Program-made: the position numbers and the translations under genes
In this document: in pieces, positions 11,140 through 22,284 of the stretch
How positions within the stretch are numbered: the first letter of the stretch is position 1
How the letters are laid out: each line of letters starts with the position of its first letter
Notes under the pieces: generated by a model
What the model was told of the DNA's origin: nothing
The model's input: only the letters and a program-made list of their open reading frames with translations
Databases searched by the model: none
Source of the DNA: Ophiocordyceps camponoti-saundersi (nom. inval.)
Lineage: Eukaryota; Ascomycota; Sordariomycetes; Hypocreales; Ophiocordycipitaceae
Direction of reading: 5' to 3'
Assembly (NCBI GenBank): GCA_003339415.1
Contig: PDHQ01000045.1
Coordinates: 124,070 to 188,069, forward strand
Length of the DNA stretch: 64,000 nucleotides

Positions 11140-12789
11140 ATGGCATCCGCAGTAGCAGACCTGGAGGCCGGTCTCCAGGCTATGCTCAACTTGAAACCTC
11201 CTGGAGTGTCTGGATCTCGTATCACCAGCTTGACCACGCTCTGCGTCTCTAATATTCAGGTAGGCGAATCCGTCGTCGTTGTCATCGTCATCGTCATCGT
11301 CGTCATCGTCATTATCACCATCACCATCATTCACGACATGTTATTTTCTTTTCTTCGTACCGCTCTGCTGACCACGTCTTCTTCTCGCCTTAGTCCGAGT
11401 CGGTCCTGATTCAAAAGATTTATACGCACTTCAAAAAGGCTCCCGGGACGCACAAGTTGGGGGTTCTCTACGTAGTAGACTCTGTAACCCGGAAATGGCT
11501 CGAGCAGGCAAAGGCCCAGGGACAGCAAGTAAACAGCGCTGCGCAGGACGGTACATATGCCGCCGGCGTTCATCGAGTGACGGAACTGATGCCCGTGTTG
11601 ATGAATGACATCTTGCAGTCGGCTCCCAACGAGCAAAAGGTACGGTCTCCCTCCCTCCCCTCTTCCCATCATGTCGTCCTGCATCGTAGCAGACCTAAAG
11701 AAGCTCATTCTTTTCCCTTCTCTTTGATCGTGTAGGAGAAAATCAAGAAGCTCCTTGACATCTGGACAAAGGGCCAGACCTTTCCGTCGCCCATGCTCGA
11801 GTCCTTCCGTGAGAAGCTGAGCGCGCCGAGTACGTTGCCTTTAACCCCCTCTCCTCTTGGCCCCAAGTCTCCAGGCTAACCTTGCACATGTAGATGCCTC
11901 GACGACACCCCCGGGGAGCCCCCCAGCCGCGGCGCTGGCTACACTGCCGGACAACTCCCGGCCATCGACCGCACCCGACGGCTCCTCCATCCTCGAGGCA
12001 CTCTTCAATATCGCGCGTCAGAATACCACGGCTTCCTCCAGCAAGCCCGTTGCTCCCGCGCCCGCCGCGTCTTACGGCCTGCCCGCCGCCGGTATCGCGA
12101 CTCCCTCGCTCGCGCCGCCGGCGCCTCCTCCACCTCCACCGCCGCCCCCATCGTATCCGACCGCTTCGCAGCCGGTGAACAGCTCGTCTCTACCCTTCTC
12201 CGTCCCTCAGATGCCGGCATTGGGGAACCCGACGACCGCTCCTTACCGTAATAACGGTTCTGCCGCCTTTGGGCTTGATCCCAACACTCAGCAGCAGATT
12301 ATACTGATCAAGGCACTCGCCGACCAGGGCATCCCCCTCGACAAGATTCCCGCCTTCGTTCAGAGCATGACGGGCGCCGGCAACGCCAATGCCCAGTCTT
12401 CTTTTCAGGCCCCCGTGCCGGCGGCCCAAGGTTCGTATCCGGCGGCCCAGCAGACTTGGGCGGCCGATAGCAGCCGGCCTTTTGCGGACGGCAACCGGTC
12501 GCCGAACCGCTATCATGGACGATCCCGCTCCCGCTCCCCTGACCGCGGCTGGGCCGGTCGCGGCTCCTCGCGCGACAGGGCAGACTATGGACACGGCGAA
12601 GATCGGGACCGCAACGGACGGAGGGGCAACAACTATCGGCAGAGAAGCCCTCAGGGGCGACACGGACGCAGTGCCTCCCCGTCGTCCGAGTTTCCCAAGA
12701 TTGAGAGATGGATCGACTACGACGCGAAGCTGCCGGCGGGCCACATCAGGGTACTGAGTCGCACCCTCTTCGTCGGAGGCGTCACGTAA
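11140..12789 (+). CDS. Nrd1/Seb1-like CTD-interacting termination factor, 3' part missing
   Basis: Four exons are readable: 11140-11259, 11394-11639, 11736-11829 and 11894-12785, giving about 450 residues. Residues 1 to about 150 form a CTD-interacting domain (CID: LEAGLQAMLNLKPPGVSGSR, then KLGVLYVVDSVTRKWLEQA, and IKKLLDIWTKGQTFP). This domain reads Ser-phosphorylated RNA polymerase II tails in Nrd1, Seb1 and SCAF8. A Pro/Ala/Gln-rich linker and an RS-rich segment (RSRSRSPDRG) follow. The RRM then opens with RTLFVGGVT, the RNP2 strand, and exon 4 ends at a perfect donor GTAAGT (12786). No exon encoding RNP1 or the rest of the RRM follows. The next 750 bp are C/CT-rich and lead straight into the cyclin gene. 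Read through, the frame stops at 12789. The family is essential in yeasts for transcription termination. This copy is either broken or the assembly collapsed at the poly-C tract. Confidence 0.85.
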
Positions 12790-13254
12790 GTTCCCCCCCC
12801 CCCCCCCCCCCCCCCTCTCCTCTCCCTCCTCCCCCCCCCCCTATAACCCCCTGTCCTCACAGCCTCCTCCCCCCCCTCCACTCCAAAAATCCTCCCCCTC
12901 AATCTCTTCCCGCTCCTCCTTCTTCTCAATCACACACTTTATAGCGCTTCATCCTGTCTCATCTTCCTTTACCATCTCTCTCTCACACTCACTCCTCTTC
13001 CTCTTCCTCCTGCAACTCAACTCACCTCACTCGCTCATTCATCACTCACTCATTCGCTCACTCTCCCCTTCTCGACCGTTCCATCTTCGCCCTTAGCTCT
13101 CCTCCTCCTCCTCCTCCTCCTCCTCTCTCTCTCTCTCTCCCCCTCCCCCCCCCCACTCTCTCTCGTTTACTACAAGTCAAGTAGTCAACCAAGCAACACA
13201 CATTCTCACACACACCCCTTCCATCCCCTCGTTGACCAACATACCTGACCAATC

Positions 13255-13295
<41 letters not shown>

Positions 13296-13539
13296 AAGAC
13301 ACGCACCTAAAAAGAAAAAGGGGACGCACAAACCAAGAGAAAATTCTCGCAAACGACGACGGCCAGCCAAAACATGGTCCTGAACCTGCTTCGTCCTTCT
13401 TCTTCTTCTTCTTCTTCCTTTCTCTCTTCTTCTCCCTTTTCATCATCTTCTTCCTCCCCTCATCACCATCCTCCTCCTCCATCTCCTCCTCCTCCTCCTC
13501 CATCATCGTCGCCATACAAGACTTCCTTCTTGCGACAAG
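12787..13539 (+). other. Pyrimidine-rich stretch between the Nrd1/Seb1-like gene and the cyclin gene
   Basis: Starts with a C run of about two dozen bases right after the splice donor (12793-12816), followed by more C/CT blocks, CTC and CT repeats (13101-13140, 13258-13291), TTC repeats near 13400 and CTC repeats near 13470-13500. No RRM-like coding sequence is visible on the plus strand. The right part probably serves as promoter and leader of the cyclin gene. Confidence 0.65.
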
Positions 13540-14552
13540 ATGCGCAGAGCCAACAGACCGGCCGCCATTGCCCTTGGCAGTCGCGATAATCACGACGACA
13601 ACGACATCACCACCACCACTACCACCGCCACCATCACCGAAGACGTACGATACCTCACCTATCGTCCTCTCTCCAATCTTCCAACCCCCCCTCCCACCTA
13701 CAAGGAGCCGACGGCCCCGGCAATCACCGGCTCGGCAGACGATTCCGACTCCGACTACGACTGCGACCCTTCCTCCACCCAAGCCAAGTTTCGAGGTACA
13801 CGACGCTTCATCCTTGCCTCCTCCTTCTCCTCCTCCTCCTATCACTACCACTACCACTACCACGAGACAAAGTAACTGACGTGGAATCAACTCACCTAGG
13901 CCCTGCCATTCACCTCGTCAACCTAATTCCCTCTTCCGCCTCGCTGGCAACCGCTTCCGTCCCCCTCGTTCAATCCATGCTCTCTCGCGCCAATCTCCCC
14001 CTCGAGACTGTCGCCCTCGCCGTCTGCGTCCTCGACAGCCTCGACTCCCGCTTTGCCCGCGCCTGGCGCCTCTGCTGTCCCCTCCTCTTACCCGACGCCG
14101 TCCCCAACAAGCGTCACAGCCTCCCTCCCACGCCCCCTCTCCCGCGCCTCGTCCAGCAACAGCAACAACAGCAGCAGCACATCGACTCCGTCCGGCCCGA
14201 GCTCATCATCCTCGCCGCCCTCGTCATAGCCGCCAAGTTCACCGAGGACCCCCACCAGCCCACCCAGTTCTACTGTCTGCGCTGGGGCAAGGCCCTCTGG
14301 TCCCACTGCCAGCTCAATGCCACAGAGCGCTGCATCATGGAGTCTCTCAACTACCGGATCATGCCCCTCTGCGACGAGGATTACCTCGCCGATGCCATGG
14401 TCGACATGCAGCTCGCCGCCCGCCAGAGGGACCATCATGTTCGCGAGCCGAGCCCGCCCACCAGCATCCCCGGCAGCGATGACGACGTTTTCGTCCCGGG
14501 TCACACCCGATCCCAGACCGTGGCCGCCTTGGAGTCTTCCGGGTCTCGCTGA
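13540..14552 (+). CDS. PCL/Pho80-type cyclin (Pho85 CDK partner family)
   Basis: Two exons, 13540-13795 and 13900-14552. The intron 13796-13899 (GTACAC...CCTAG) is fixed by frame, giving 302 residues. The N-terminal 85 residues are Thr/Asp/Ser-rich and probably regulatory. The cyclin box follows: AIHLVNLIPSSAS, LPLETVALAVCVLDSL, then the most diagnostic part, ELIILAALVIAAKFTEDP with W-G-K-A-LW and LNATERCIMESLNYRIMPL, typical of PCL cyclins. A glutamine run (encoded near 14157-14178) sits between the helices, and a Ser/Pro-rich tail ends the protein. Such cyclins activate Pho85-like kinases in phosphate, glycogen, polarity or cell-cycle control; which branch cannot be told from sequence. The gene lies on the same strand and immediately downstream of the broken Nrd1/Seb1-like gene. 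An additional upstream exon cannot be excluded. Confidence 0.8.
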
Positions 14553-14755
14553 GGAGACGCTCTTCTGTTGATTCCATTTCATTCCCATCTCACTACATGT
14601 CATGACTTAACCCACATGCTGCCTTGGGCCGTATGAGGCCCGCATGATTGCGGCGTTTTCTCTCTCCCCCTCTCCCCCTCTCCCTATCTCTTGGCTTGTT
14701 TCGGCAAACGCCGACTTCGTATTGTCTGAGCGGAAACTGTTTCTCGTCTTCGTTG

Positions 14756-14786
<31 letters not shown>

Positions 14787-15249
14787 ATCTCTCTCTCCAC
14801 ACCCCCTCTCGCTCTGCCGGCTGCACGTCCGTGTTGTAATCTCTCTGTACATACATACATACATAACACAAACATGTGGGACGCTCCCGAGGAGGAGAGG
14901 AGAGGAGTGGTGGTAAAACACAAAGAAAAAGCCATGCATGCATATACCCGTACATGTGTTCGACGCCACGCAAGTGCCAAGCATGATTAGGTAGGTAGAT
15001 CAGATGCTTGAGGGTCAATGCTCCGCCCCCTTCGTAAACCGGCATTTACATACCTTCTCCCTACTAACCCCCAACTACATACTGACTCGGACCTGTCTAT
15101 CATCTCGACGCGAAGAAAGGGGCGATACGAGCTGAGCTGAGCTTCGAATCATGAATTTGCATAGCCTACCTACTGAATAGTCCGTCCGCTCTTCAACCTC
15201 TCGTCCCACCCGCATTCGTAAACCGGCATGGTAAATAAGATGGTCCCAG
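14553..15249. other. Intergenic between convergent cyclin and PDX3 genes
   Basis: No gene is supported. It has a CT run at about 14756-14782, a TACA repeat near 14850-14865, and TAGGTAGG near 14988. A 14-base sequence ending in CGTAAACCGGCAT occurs twice (about 15030 and 15216), one copy on each side of this short region. Confidence 0.5.
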
Positions 15250-16008
15250 TCAGGGATTCAATCGCTCGATACTCCACATCCCTCCCGCCTCGTCCCACGA
15301 GTACAGAAAGCGATCATGAAGTCTACTATTCCTCCCCTGCCAAAACTCCACCCTCTCAGGCCTCAATCGCAGCCCGCCCCAAAAATCAGGGACGGGAATC
15401 TTGTCCACGCCCGCGAAGCGCTCCTCCATCTTCTGCACGGCCCTCTCGAGCGCTACCCTCCCGTCGTCGCCTTCCACGCCCTGATCTGGAGTCAGGACCT
15501 CGCTCTGGCGGGAAGCCCATGCTCCGACGCGGCTTGACCTCACGCGCGAGTCGAAGTATGCCTGGCTCTCGGCGGCCGATAACATGTCGACTTTCCCCTC
15601 TACCCTCACCTGTCGCTGGAGGGTTTCCCAGTGGAAGACGAGGGCTGCGTTGGGGTTCGTGCGTAGGTCTGATGATTTTCGTGAGGTGGAGAGGTTCGTG
15701 TAGATTATGAAGCCGCTTTCGTCTAGCTCTTTCATGTACACCACTCGAGCCGATACCTGGCCCGTGGGAAGGGAGGAGGTGGCTAGGACGCACGTCTCTG
15801 GGTGGGGGACTTGCTTCGATGCCTCGTCGTACCAGGTTTGGAATTGCGTTGCTGGTGAGGAGGGGTCGAGTTGGGAGAGGGTTAGTTTGCTTAGGGTGAA
15901 TTGCTCGGCTTGTGATGATGGTGCTGGGGGTTTTTGTTGGTTGTGGGTGTTAGCTTGAACTGTTGTGAGGCTTGTTCGTTTTTTTTTCTCTTCGCTCGAG
16001 CTTTTCAT
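15250..16008 (-). CDS. PDX3: Pyridoxamine-5'-phosphate oxidase
   Basis: Single exon, 252 residues, complete. The enzyme is FMN-dependent. It oxidises pyridoxine- or pyridoxamine-5'-phosphate with O2 to pyridoxal-5'-phosphate in the vitamin B6 salvage pathway. Family landmarks are all present: ARVVYMKELDESGFIIYTN (FMN/substrate strand), KSSDLRTNPNAALVFHWE, QVRVEGKV, SRVGAWASRQSEVL, and the C-terminal block FWGGLRLRPERVEFWQGR...RLHDR ending in IERLNP, close to the RLxP end seen in bacterial and yeast enzymes. The first 40 residues are hydrophilic (SSSEEKKKR) with no clear targeting signal. Its product is the cofactor of the histidinol-phosphate aminotransferase encoded at 41.4 kb, although the two genes are far apart. 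A GA microsatellite starts about 15 bp upstream of the ATG. Confidence 0.95.
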   Translation of the reverse strand: MKSSSEEKKKRTSLTTVQANTHNQQKPPAPSSQAEQFTLSKLTLSQLDPSSPATQFQTWYDEASKQVPHPETCVLATSSLPTGQVSARVVYMKELDESGFIIYTNLSTSRKSSDLRTNPNAALVFHWETLQRQVRVEGKVDMLSAAESQAYFDSRVRSSRVGAWASRQSEVLTPDQGVEGDDGRVALERAVQKMEERFAGVDKIPVPDFWGGLRLRPERVEFWQGRNSRLHDRFLYSWDEAGGMWSIERLNP

Positions 16009-16493
16009 GATTCACAGACATGAAGAGAGAGAGAGAGAGAGAGAGAATAAAGGTCATAGAACGCACAGATCAGCTTCCCCCTCTCCTCGTTACCACTCCC
16101 ACTCCCACTCCCACTCCCGGCCTGACCGCCACTGTTCCGGACCGGGAGCGTCATCCTCAGACGAAGACGAGTACAACGCAGTCGTGGTGGTAATAGACAG
16201 CGAGTGAGCACAGCACGCATCGGACGTTGCAACCTCTCCAATCGCTCGTTACACCCGCCTCGATGGCAGGAGGAATTTACAACATAAATTCCCTCGTCCT
16301 CTGATTCCAACATCGTCGTCGTCCAACGTATCATCTAATTTTTCCGGTTTCCGGCTCACGTGCCTCCTTGTCATATGTATGTACGTCATACCTGCCGACC
16401 TGCCCTGTCCAGGCCGCCCTACCACGGCAGAATGAATGGCTTGCTTACCAACACACAAGAGATTCTCACGACATCTCTCCCCTGCTCACCCCT
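16009..16493. other. Upstream region of PDX3 and 3' flank of the CPSase-ATCase gene
   Basis: No gene. A GA run at 16024-16046 adjoins the PDX3 start. A CCCACT repeat lies near 16097-16117. The rest is ordinary non-coding sequence before the terminal exon of the pyrimidine gene. Confidence 0.55.
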
Positions 16494-16578
16494 TCACGGA
16501 ATCATCACCAGCGCTAGCAGAGCCATCCGACAGTATAGACCATACCGCATCTATCCCGTCATATATCAGTCAGCCTCG

Positions 16579-16610
<32 letters not shown>

Positions 16611-19600
16611 AACGGAAAACAAAAAAGACTCACCTGTCGGAAATAGGCCGCCCGCTGGTCAAAGTCAACCTCCTCGGCAACCTCCTCGTTGCGCGGCAGC
16701 GGATGCATCACCACCATCGAACTCTTGGCGTGCTTCAGCACCGCATTGTCCACCCGGTACGAGTCCCGCACCCGCTCGTACAGCGCCTCGTCCGCGAACC
16801 GCTCCCGCTGTACCCGAGTACAGTACAGCACGTCGCTCCGACCCGTCACCTCGGGTGTCAGCGCCGCAGATTCGCACAGCAGCTGTCCCGACGTCGCCAG
16901 CCGCTCCCGCATCTCCGCCGGTAACTCCAGCCCCGCCGGCGCTACCAGCTGCACCTTGACCTGGTAATGCCGCAGCAGCCGCACCAGCGAGTGCACCGTC
17001 CGCCCGTGTAGCAGGTCGCCCACAAACGTCACCGTCAGCCCCTGTACCGTCCCTAGCTCCTCGCGGATGGTAAAGAGGTCGAGGAAGGCCTGCGTCGGGT
17101 GCTCGCCGCTGCCGTTGCCCGCGTTGATCACCGGCACGTCGCTGTACTTGGCCGCCACGTCGATCGAGGCCTCGTCCGGGTGCCGGAGCACAATCGCGTC
17201 ACCGTAGCAAGCCAGCGTCCTTAGCGTGTCCTGAAGAGTCTCCCCCTTTTGCGCAGACGACCGCGAGGCCGCCACGGCCACCGTCCGGCCGCCGAGCCGC
17301 TGCATGGCCGCGTCGAACGAGGCCGACGTCCGCGTCGAAGGCTCGTAGAAGAGAGTGCACAGCACCTTGCCGCGTAGCAGCTTCAATACGCCCTCGCGCT
17401 GGACCCCGAGCCGCATCTCCTGAGCCACGGTGAAGAGCAGGTGTAGGTCCGCCCTCGTGTACTGTTCCACCGCCAGCACATTGGCCTTTTTGAAGCACGA
17501 AGGCTGCGTAAGGAGCTGCATCACCGACGCGCTGATTGATGATCCGTCTTCAAAGAATCCCACCGCCCCTTCCCGAGTCAGAGGTCTCGCGGGATGATGA
17601 TGATGGTCCGCCCCCCCTGACGGCATCACTGTCGTCATCGTCGTCGTCGACGGCGCGTCGGGCGCCGGCTCTTGCGTCACCAGACAGTCGCGCTTCGACA
17701 CGTCCAGGTAGTCGTGCCGCGCAATGGCCTCGACCAAGAGCTTGGCGTTCTTCACGTTGGTTACCAGCGGTATCTGAAAGTCGACCGCCATGCGCCGCGT
17801 CTTGTAGCCCTTGCTCATGTAATTGGCCGGCCGGCGGTACTTGTTGTTGGACGGCAGGTTGATGTACAGGTCGATGGTGTTCTTGGCCAGGTGCTGCGTG
17901 AGGGAGAATTCAGACTCCATGTCTTCGTCTCGGCCGAGCACCTCGAGGAACTGCGCCTGAACGCCGTGCTCCTCGAGGAAGTCGGCGGTACCCGCCGTCG
18001 CGAACAGCTTGTAGCCGATGCGCTGCAGCTTCTGCACCGACGGCAGCATCTCCCGCTTGTCCTTGTACGAACCGATCGAAAGCAAGACGTTGGCCTTGGG
18101 CACCTTGAAGCCCGTCGACAGCAGCGCCTTGAGGTAGGCCTCGTACTTGTCGACGCCGAAGCAGGCCACCTCGCCCGTCGACGCCATCTCCACGCCCAGC
18201 ACCGGATCGGCCCCGGAGAGGCGCGAGAAGCTAAACTGCGGCACCTTGACGGCCACGCAGTCTGGGCCCAGCGTCGTCTCCGGGTACTCCTCGAACGGCA
18301 GGCCGGCGATGGCCTTGGTCGCCATCTCGATCAGGTCCACGCCCATGACCTTGGACACGAAGGGGAACGACCGTGACGCCCGCACGTTGCACTCAATCAC
18401 CTTGATGTCGTTATCCTTTGCGATGAACTGGATGTTGAAGGGCCCCGTCACGTTGAGAGCCGCTCCAATCTTGCGCGTCGCCTCTTCGATGCGCTCAATC
18501 GTCGTCGCCTCCAGGTCCTGCGGCGGCAGGATCAGCGTCGCGTCGCCCGAGTGCACCCCGGCGTTCTCCACGTGCTCCGAGATGAAATGGCCAACGACGA
18601 CGCCGTCGCTGGCCACGGCGTCCATCTCAATCTCCTTGGCGTTCTCGATATACTTGGAGATGACGACCGGATGCTCGCGCGACACCGAGGCCGCCTGGGC
18701 CAGGTAGTTGACCAGATCCTTCTCGGAGTAGACCGTGTTCATGGCCGCGCCCGACAGCACGTACGAAGGCCGGACGAGGACCGGGTAGCCGACCGTCTTG
18801 CAAAAGTCCCTGGCCTCCTCGAAGCTGGTGAGCTCTCGCCAGGTCGGCTGGTCGACCTCGATACGGTCCAGCATGCGCGAGAACTTGTACCGGTTCTCCG
18901 CCATGTCGATCATCTCCGGCGACGTGCCTAGCATCCTGACGCCGGCGCGATGCAGCGGGAGGGCGATGTTGTTGGACGTCTGGCCGCCCATGGCACCCAA
19001 CACGCCGTCGGCGCCCTCGAGCTGGTAAATGTCCAACACCGTCTCCAGGTCTATGTTCTCAAAGTACAGCCGGTCGGCCTCGTCGTAGTCGGTGCTCACC
19101 GTCTCCGGGTTGAAGTTGACCATGACCGTCTTGAAGCCCGAAGTGCGCAGGGTACGGATCGCTCGGACTGAGCACCAGTCGAACTCGACCGAAGATCCGA
19201 TGCGGTAGACGCCGGAGCCGAGCACCATGATGCCGCGGTCGTCAAACGTCACGTCGTGCTCGCTGCCGTTATAAGTGAGGTAGAGGTAATTGGTCTTGGC
19301 GGCCACCTCGGCGGCGACGGTGTCGATCTGCTTAACCCACGGCCGGATGCCGGCCTCCTGGCGAAGACGGCGAACGGCGATCTCGTTGGAGTCCCAGAAC
19401 CTGGCCAGCTGTCGGTCGCTGAAGCCGAGTCGCTTGGCCTCCAGCATGACCTGGGGCGAGCGGGCGATCTCGCGCGTGGTGCGGCCGGCCATGTCCTTGG
19501 CGAAATCGCTGAGGCTCTTGAGCTTGCGTAGAAACCACCTGTCAATCTTGGTCATTTCCCAGATCTTGTCGACAGAGTAGCCCTCGTGCATGGCGTTCGC

Positions 19601-22284
19601 TATGGCGAATAGTCGCTGGTCCGAAGGCGTCTGCAGCTCGTCGTCGATGCTCATCAATGCTTTGGTCGGGCCGAAGCCAAGGTTGTGGAAATCGATGGCC
19701 CGGATGGCCTTTTGGATAGCCTCCTCGAACGAGCGGCCGATGCTCATGACCTCGCCCACGCTCTTCATCGACGACCCCAGCTGCGTCGAGACCCGGGTGA
19801 ACTTATTCAAGTCCCAGCGAGGCATCTTGACGACGACGTAATCGAGCGAGGGCTCGAAGCAGGCGCAGGTCTCCTTGGTGACGGAATTGGACAAGTCCTT
19901 GAGGGGGATTCCGAGCCCGAGCTTCGCGGCGATGAAGGCCAGGGGGTAACCGGTAGCCTTGGAAGCCAACGCCGATGACCGCGATAGGCGGGCGTTCACC
20001 TCGATGATGCAGTATTCCCTGGAAAAGGGGTTAAGGGCGTATTGGATATTGCACTCGCCCACGACACCGAGATGCCGGATAACGTTGACAGCCGTGGTGC
20101 GCAGCATGTTGTAGTCCTCGTCGGATAAGGTTTGTGAGGGTGCCACGACGATAGAATCGCCCGTGTGGATGCCGAGGGGGTCAAAATTCTCCATATTGCA
20201 GACGGTGATGCAGTTGTCCTGCGCATCGCGGACGACCTCGTACTCAATCTCCTTCCAGCCCTTCATGCTGCGCTCTATGAGAACCTGAGGACTGGCGGCG
20301 AAGGCCTTGTTACACAACTCGACCAGCTCGCGCTCGTCGTTGGCGAAGCCGCTGCCGAGGCCACCCAGGGCGTAGGCGGCACGGACGATGACGGGGAAGC
20401 CGATGTCCTTGACCGCTGTCAGGGCTTCATCCACGCTGCAGGCGGAGGCCGACTTGGCGCACTTTTCGCCGATGGACTCTATGCTTCGGGCGAAGAGCTC
20501 GCGGTCCTCGGTGGTGATGATGGTGTCGATGGGGGTGCCGAGGACCTTGACTCCAAGACCCTCGAACTCATCCTTGAGCTGGATACCGACCTGGAGGGCG
20601 GTTTGGCCGCCAAAGGTGACGTAGATGGCGTCCGGGCGCTCGTAGTGGATGACCTTACGGACGAAGTCGGCGTTGACGGGCAAGAAGTAGACCTTGTCGG
20701 CGAGGCCCTGAGACGTCTGTATGGTGGCGATGTTGGGGTTGATGAGGACGGTGTAGATGCCCTCCTCTTTGAGCGCCTTGATGGCCTGGCTGCCCGAGTA
20801 GTCAAACTCGCCGGCCTGACCGATGCTGAGTCCGCCGCTACCGAGGACAAGAGCCTTGGTGACGGAGACGCGGGGATGCAGACGCTCGTTGTCGTCGGCA
20901 AGGCCGCCGGGGAACTCGACAGGCTTCTGCAGGAGAGCAGGCTGTTGCGAGCAGGCGACGACGGCGTCGAGGAAGACGTCGAAGAGAAACTCGGTATCCC
21001 GCGGACCGGGAGCGCTCTCCGGGTGAAATTGGACACTGAAGTAGGGCCGATGGCGGTGCATGATGCCCTCGTTGCTGCCATCGTTGGCGTTGACGAACAG
21101 CTCAACCCATTCGGCGGGCAGCGAGTCGGCGTCGACGGCGTATCCGTGATTTTGCGACGTGATGTGGCACTTTCCCGTGACCATGCTGGTACAAGGAATG
21201 TTTTGACCACGGTTACCGAACTTCATCTTGATCGTCTTGGCTCCGGCGGCTCTTGCGAGGAGCTGGTGTCCGAGGCAGATGCCGAAGACGGGTGTCTTGT
21301 TACGATCCATGGCGGCGCGGAGGTTGGCCGCAGTGACGTCGAGTAGGGCAGGATCACCGGGACCATTGGAAAGGAAAAGGCCGTCATATTCGACACCGGT
21401 CAAGTCGTGATTCCAGGGACAGACGAGGACCTCGACGCCGCGGCGCAGGAAGCAACGCAGCTGGTTATACTTGATACCGACGTCAAGACACAGGATGCGG
21501 AGGGGACGGCCTGAAGGATGCGAGCGGGTAGCCGCAGACGTCGGCGGTGGAGAGTATAGCTTGGGCGTCTCGATGGAGACTGGAGGTGGTGAGTAAAGAG
21601 GTCCGCCGACAAGGGGGAAGGGGAAGGGGGTTATGAAGACGGACCCTGGGCGACAAGGTTTTGCTCGTTAGGGTCGGCCCAATCGATCAAGGCGAAGTTG
21701 TCCAAGGAAGCGGAAGGCAAAGCAGGCGGGATGCGAGCCACACCGTCACCATTCGTAGGCAAGGGGCGAGTCTGCAGCCTCATGCGGCCGAGCATACTCC
21801 CCTGTTCCCGAATCTTCTTTGTAAGGGCCCGAGTATCGACGCCATACATTGCAGGAATACGCTGCTCCTTCAGCCAGTCACCCAACGAAGACTTTGCCAG
21901 AAAATGTGAAAAGTCATGACCGCAATAAGAAGCAACGACAAGTCCAGCTACGTGAATCCTAGCCGACTCGATATGCGCCGGCAGTTCGCGACAGACGTCA
22001 TCGTCAACAGCCTCGGGCGAGGGAACACCATAGTTTCCGATAAGAGGGAAGGTCAAGACGAGTATCTGTCCCCGATATGACGGATCCGTCAACGATTCGG
22101 GGTAGCCGACCATGCCCGTTTGAAAGACGAGCTCGCCTGCGACGCTGGCCTGAGCGCCGAAACTGTATCCCTGGACGGCCGAACCGTCGGCTAGCTCGAG
22201 GCAGACGAGGCCTTCGTCGGCGACGCTGGCCATGCGCGCCGAGGCCGGGGGCAGCGCATTGGCGACGGCGACGGCGGTGGCCAT
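16494..22284 (-). CDS. URA2: CPSase-ATCase multifunctional protein of pyrimidine synthesis, lacking the DHOase-like linker domain
   Basis: Three exons on the minus strand: 22284-21645, 21579-16634 and 16550-16494, for about 1,880 residues. The protein catalyses the first two steps of UMP synthesis. The glutamine amidotransferase domain (residues 1 to about 430) has nucleophile Cys315 in GICLGHQLL and His399/Glu401 in FHPES. Two ATP-grasp carbamoyl-phosphate synthetase halves follow ([14 protein letters not shown]; then [18 protein letters not shown]), then the MGS-like regulatory segment (about 1360-1500). The aspartate transcarbamoylase domain (about 1570-1880) shows [24 protein letters not shown] and HPLPRNEE, and the tail exon encodes [18 protein letters not shown]. 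Fungal homologues are about 2,200-2,240 residues because an inactive dihydroorotase-like domain lies between CPSase and ATCase. Here only about 65 residues (encoded around 17,510-17,715, Thr/His-rich) bridge them, in frame. The first intron has a weak donor (GTCCGT). The ATG at 22284 is the first in frame; the open frame upstream is CT-rich leader. Confidence 0.95.

Noticed and set aside
20165..21346. 393-codon plus-strand frame inside the CPSase-ATCase gene
   Set aside because: Shadow of GC-rich codon use opposite a highly conserved enzyme; no independent motif.
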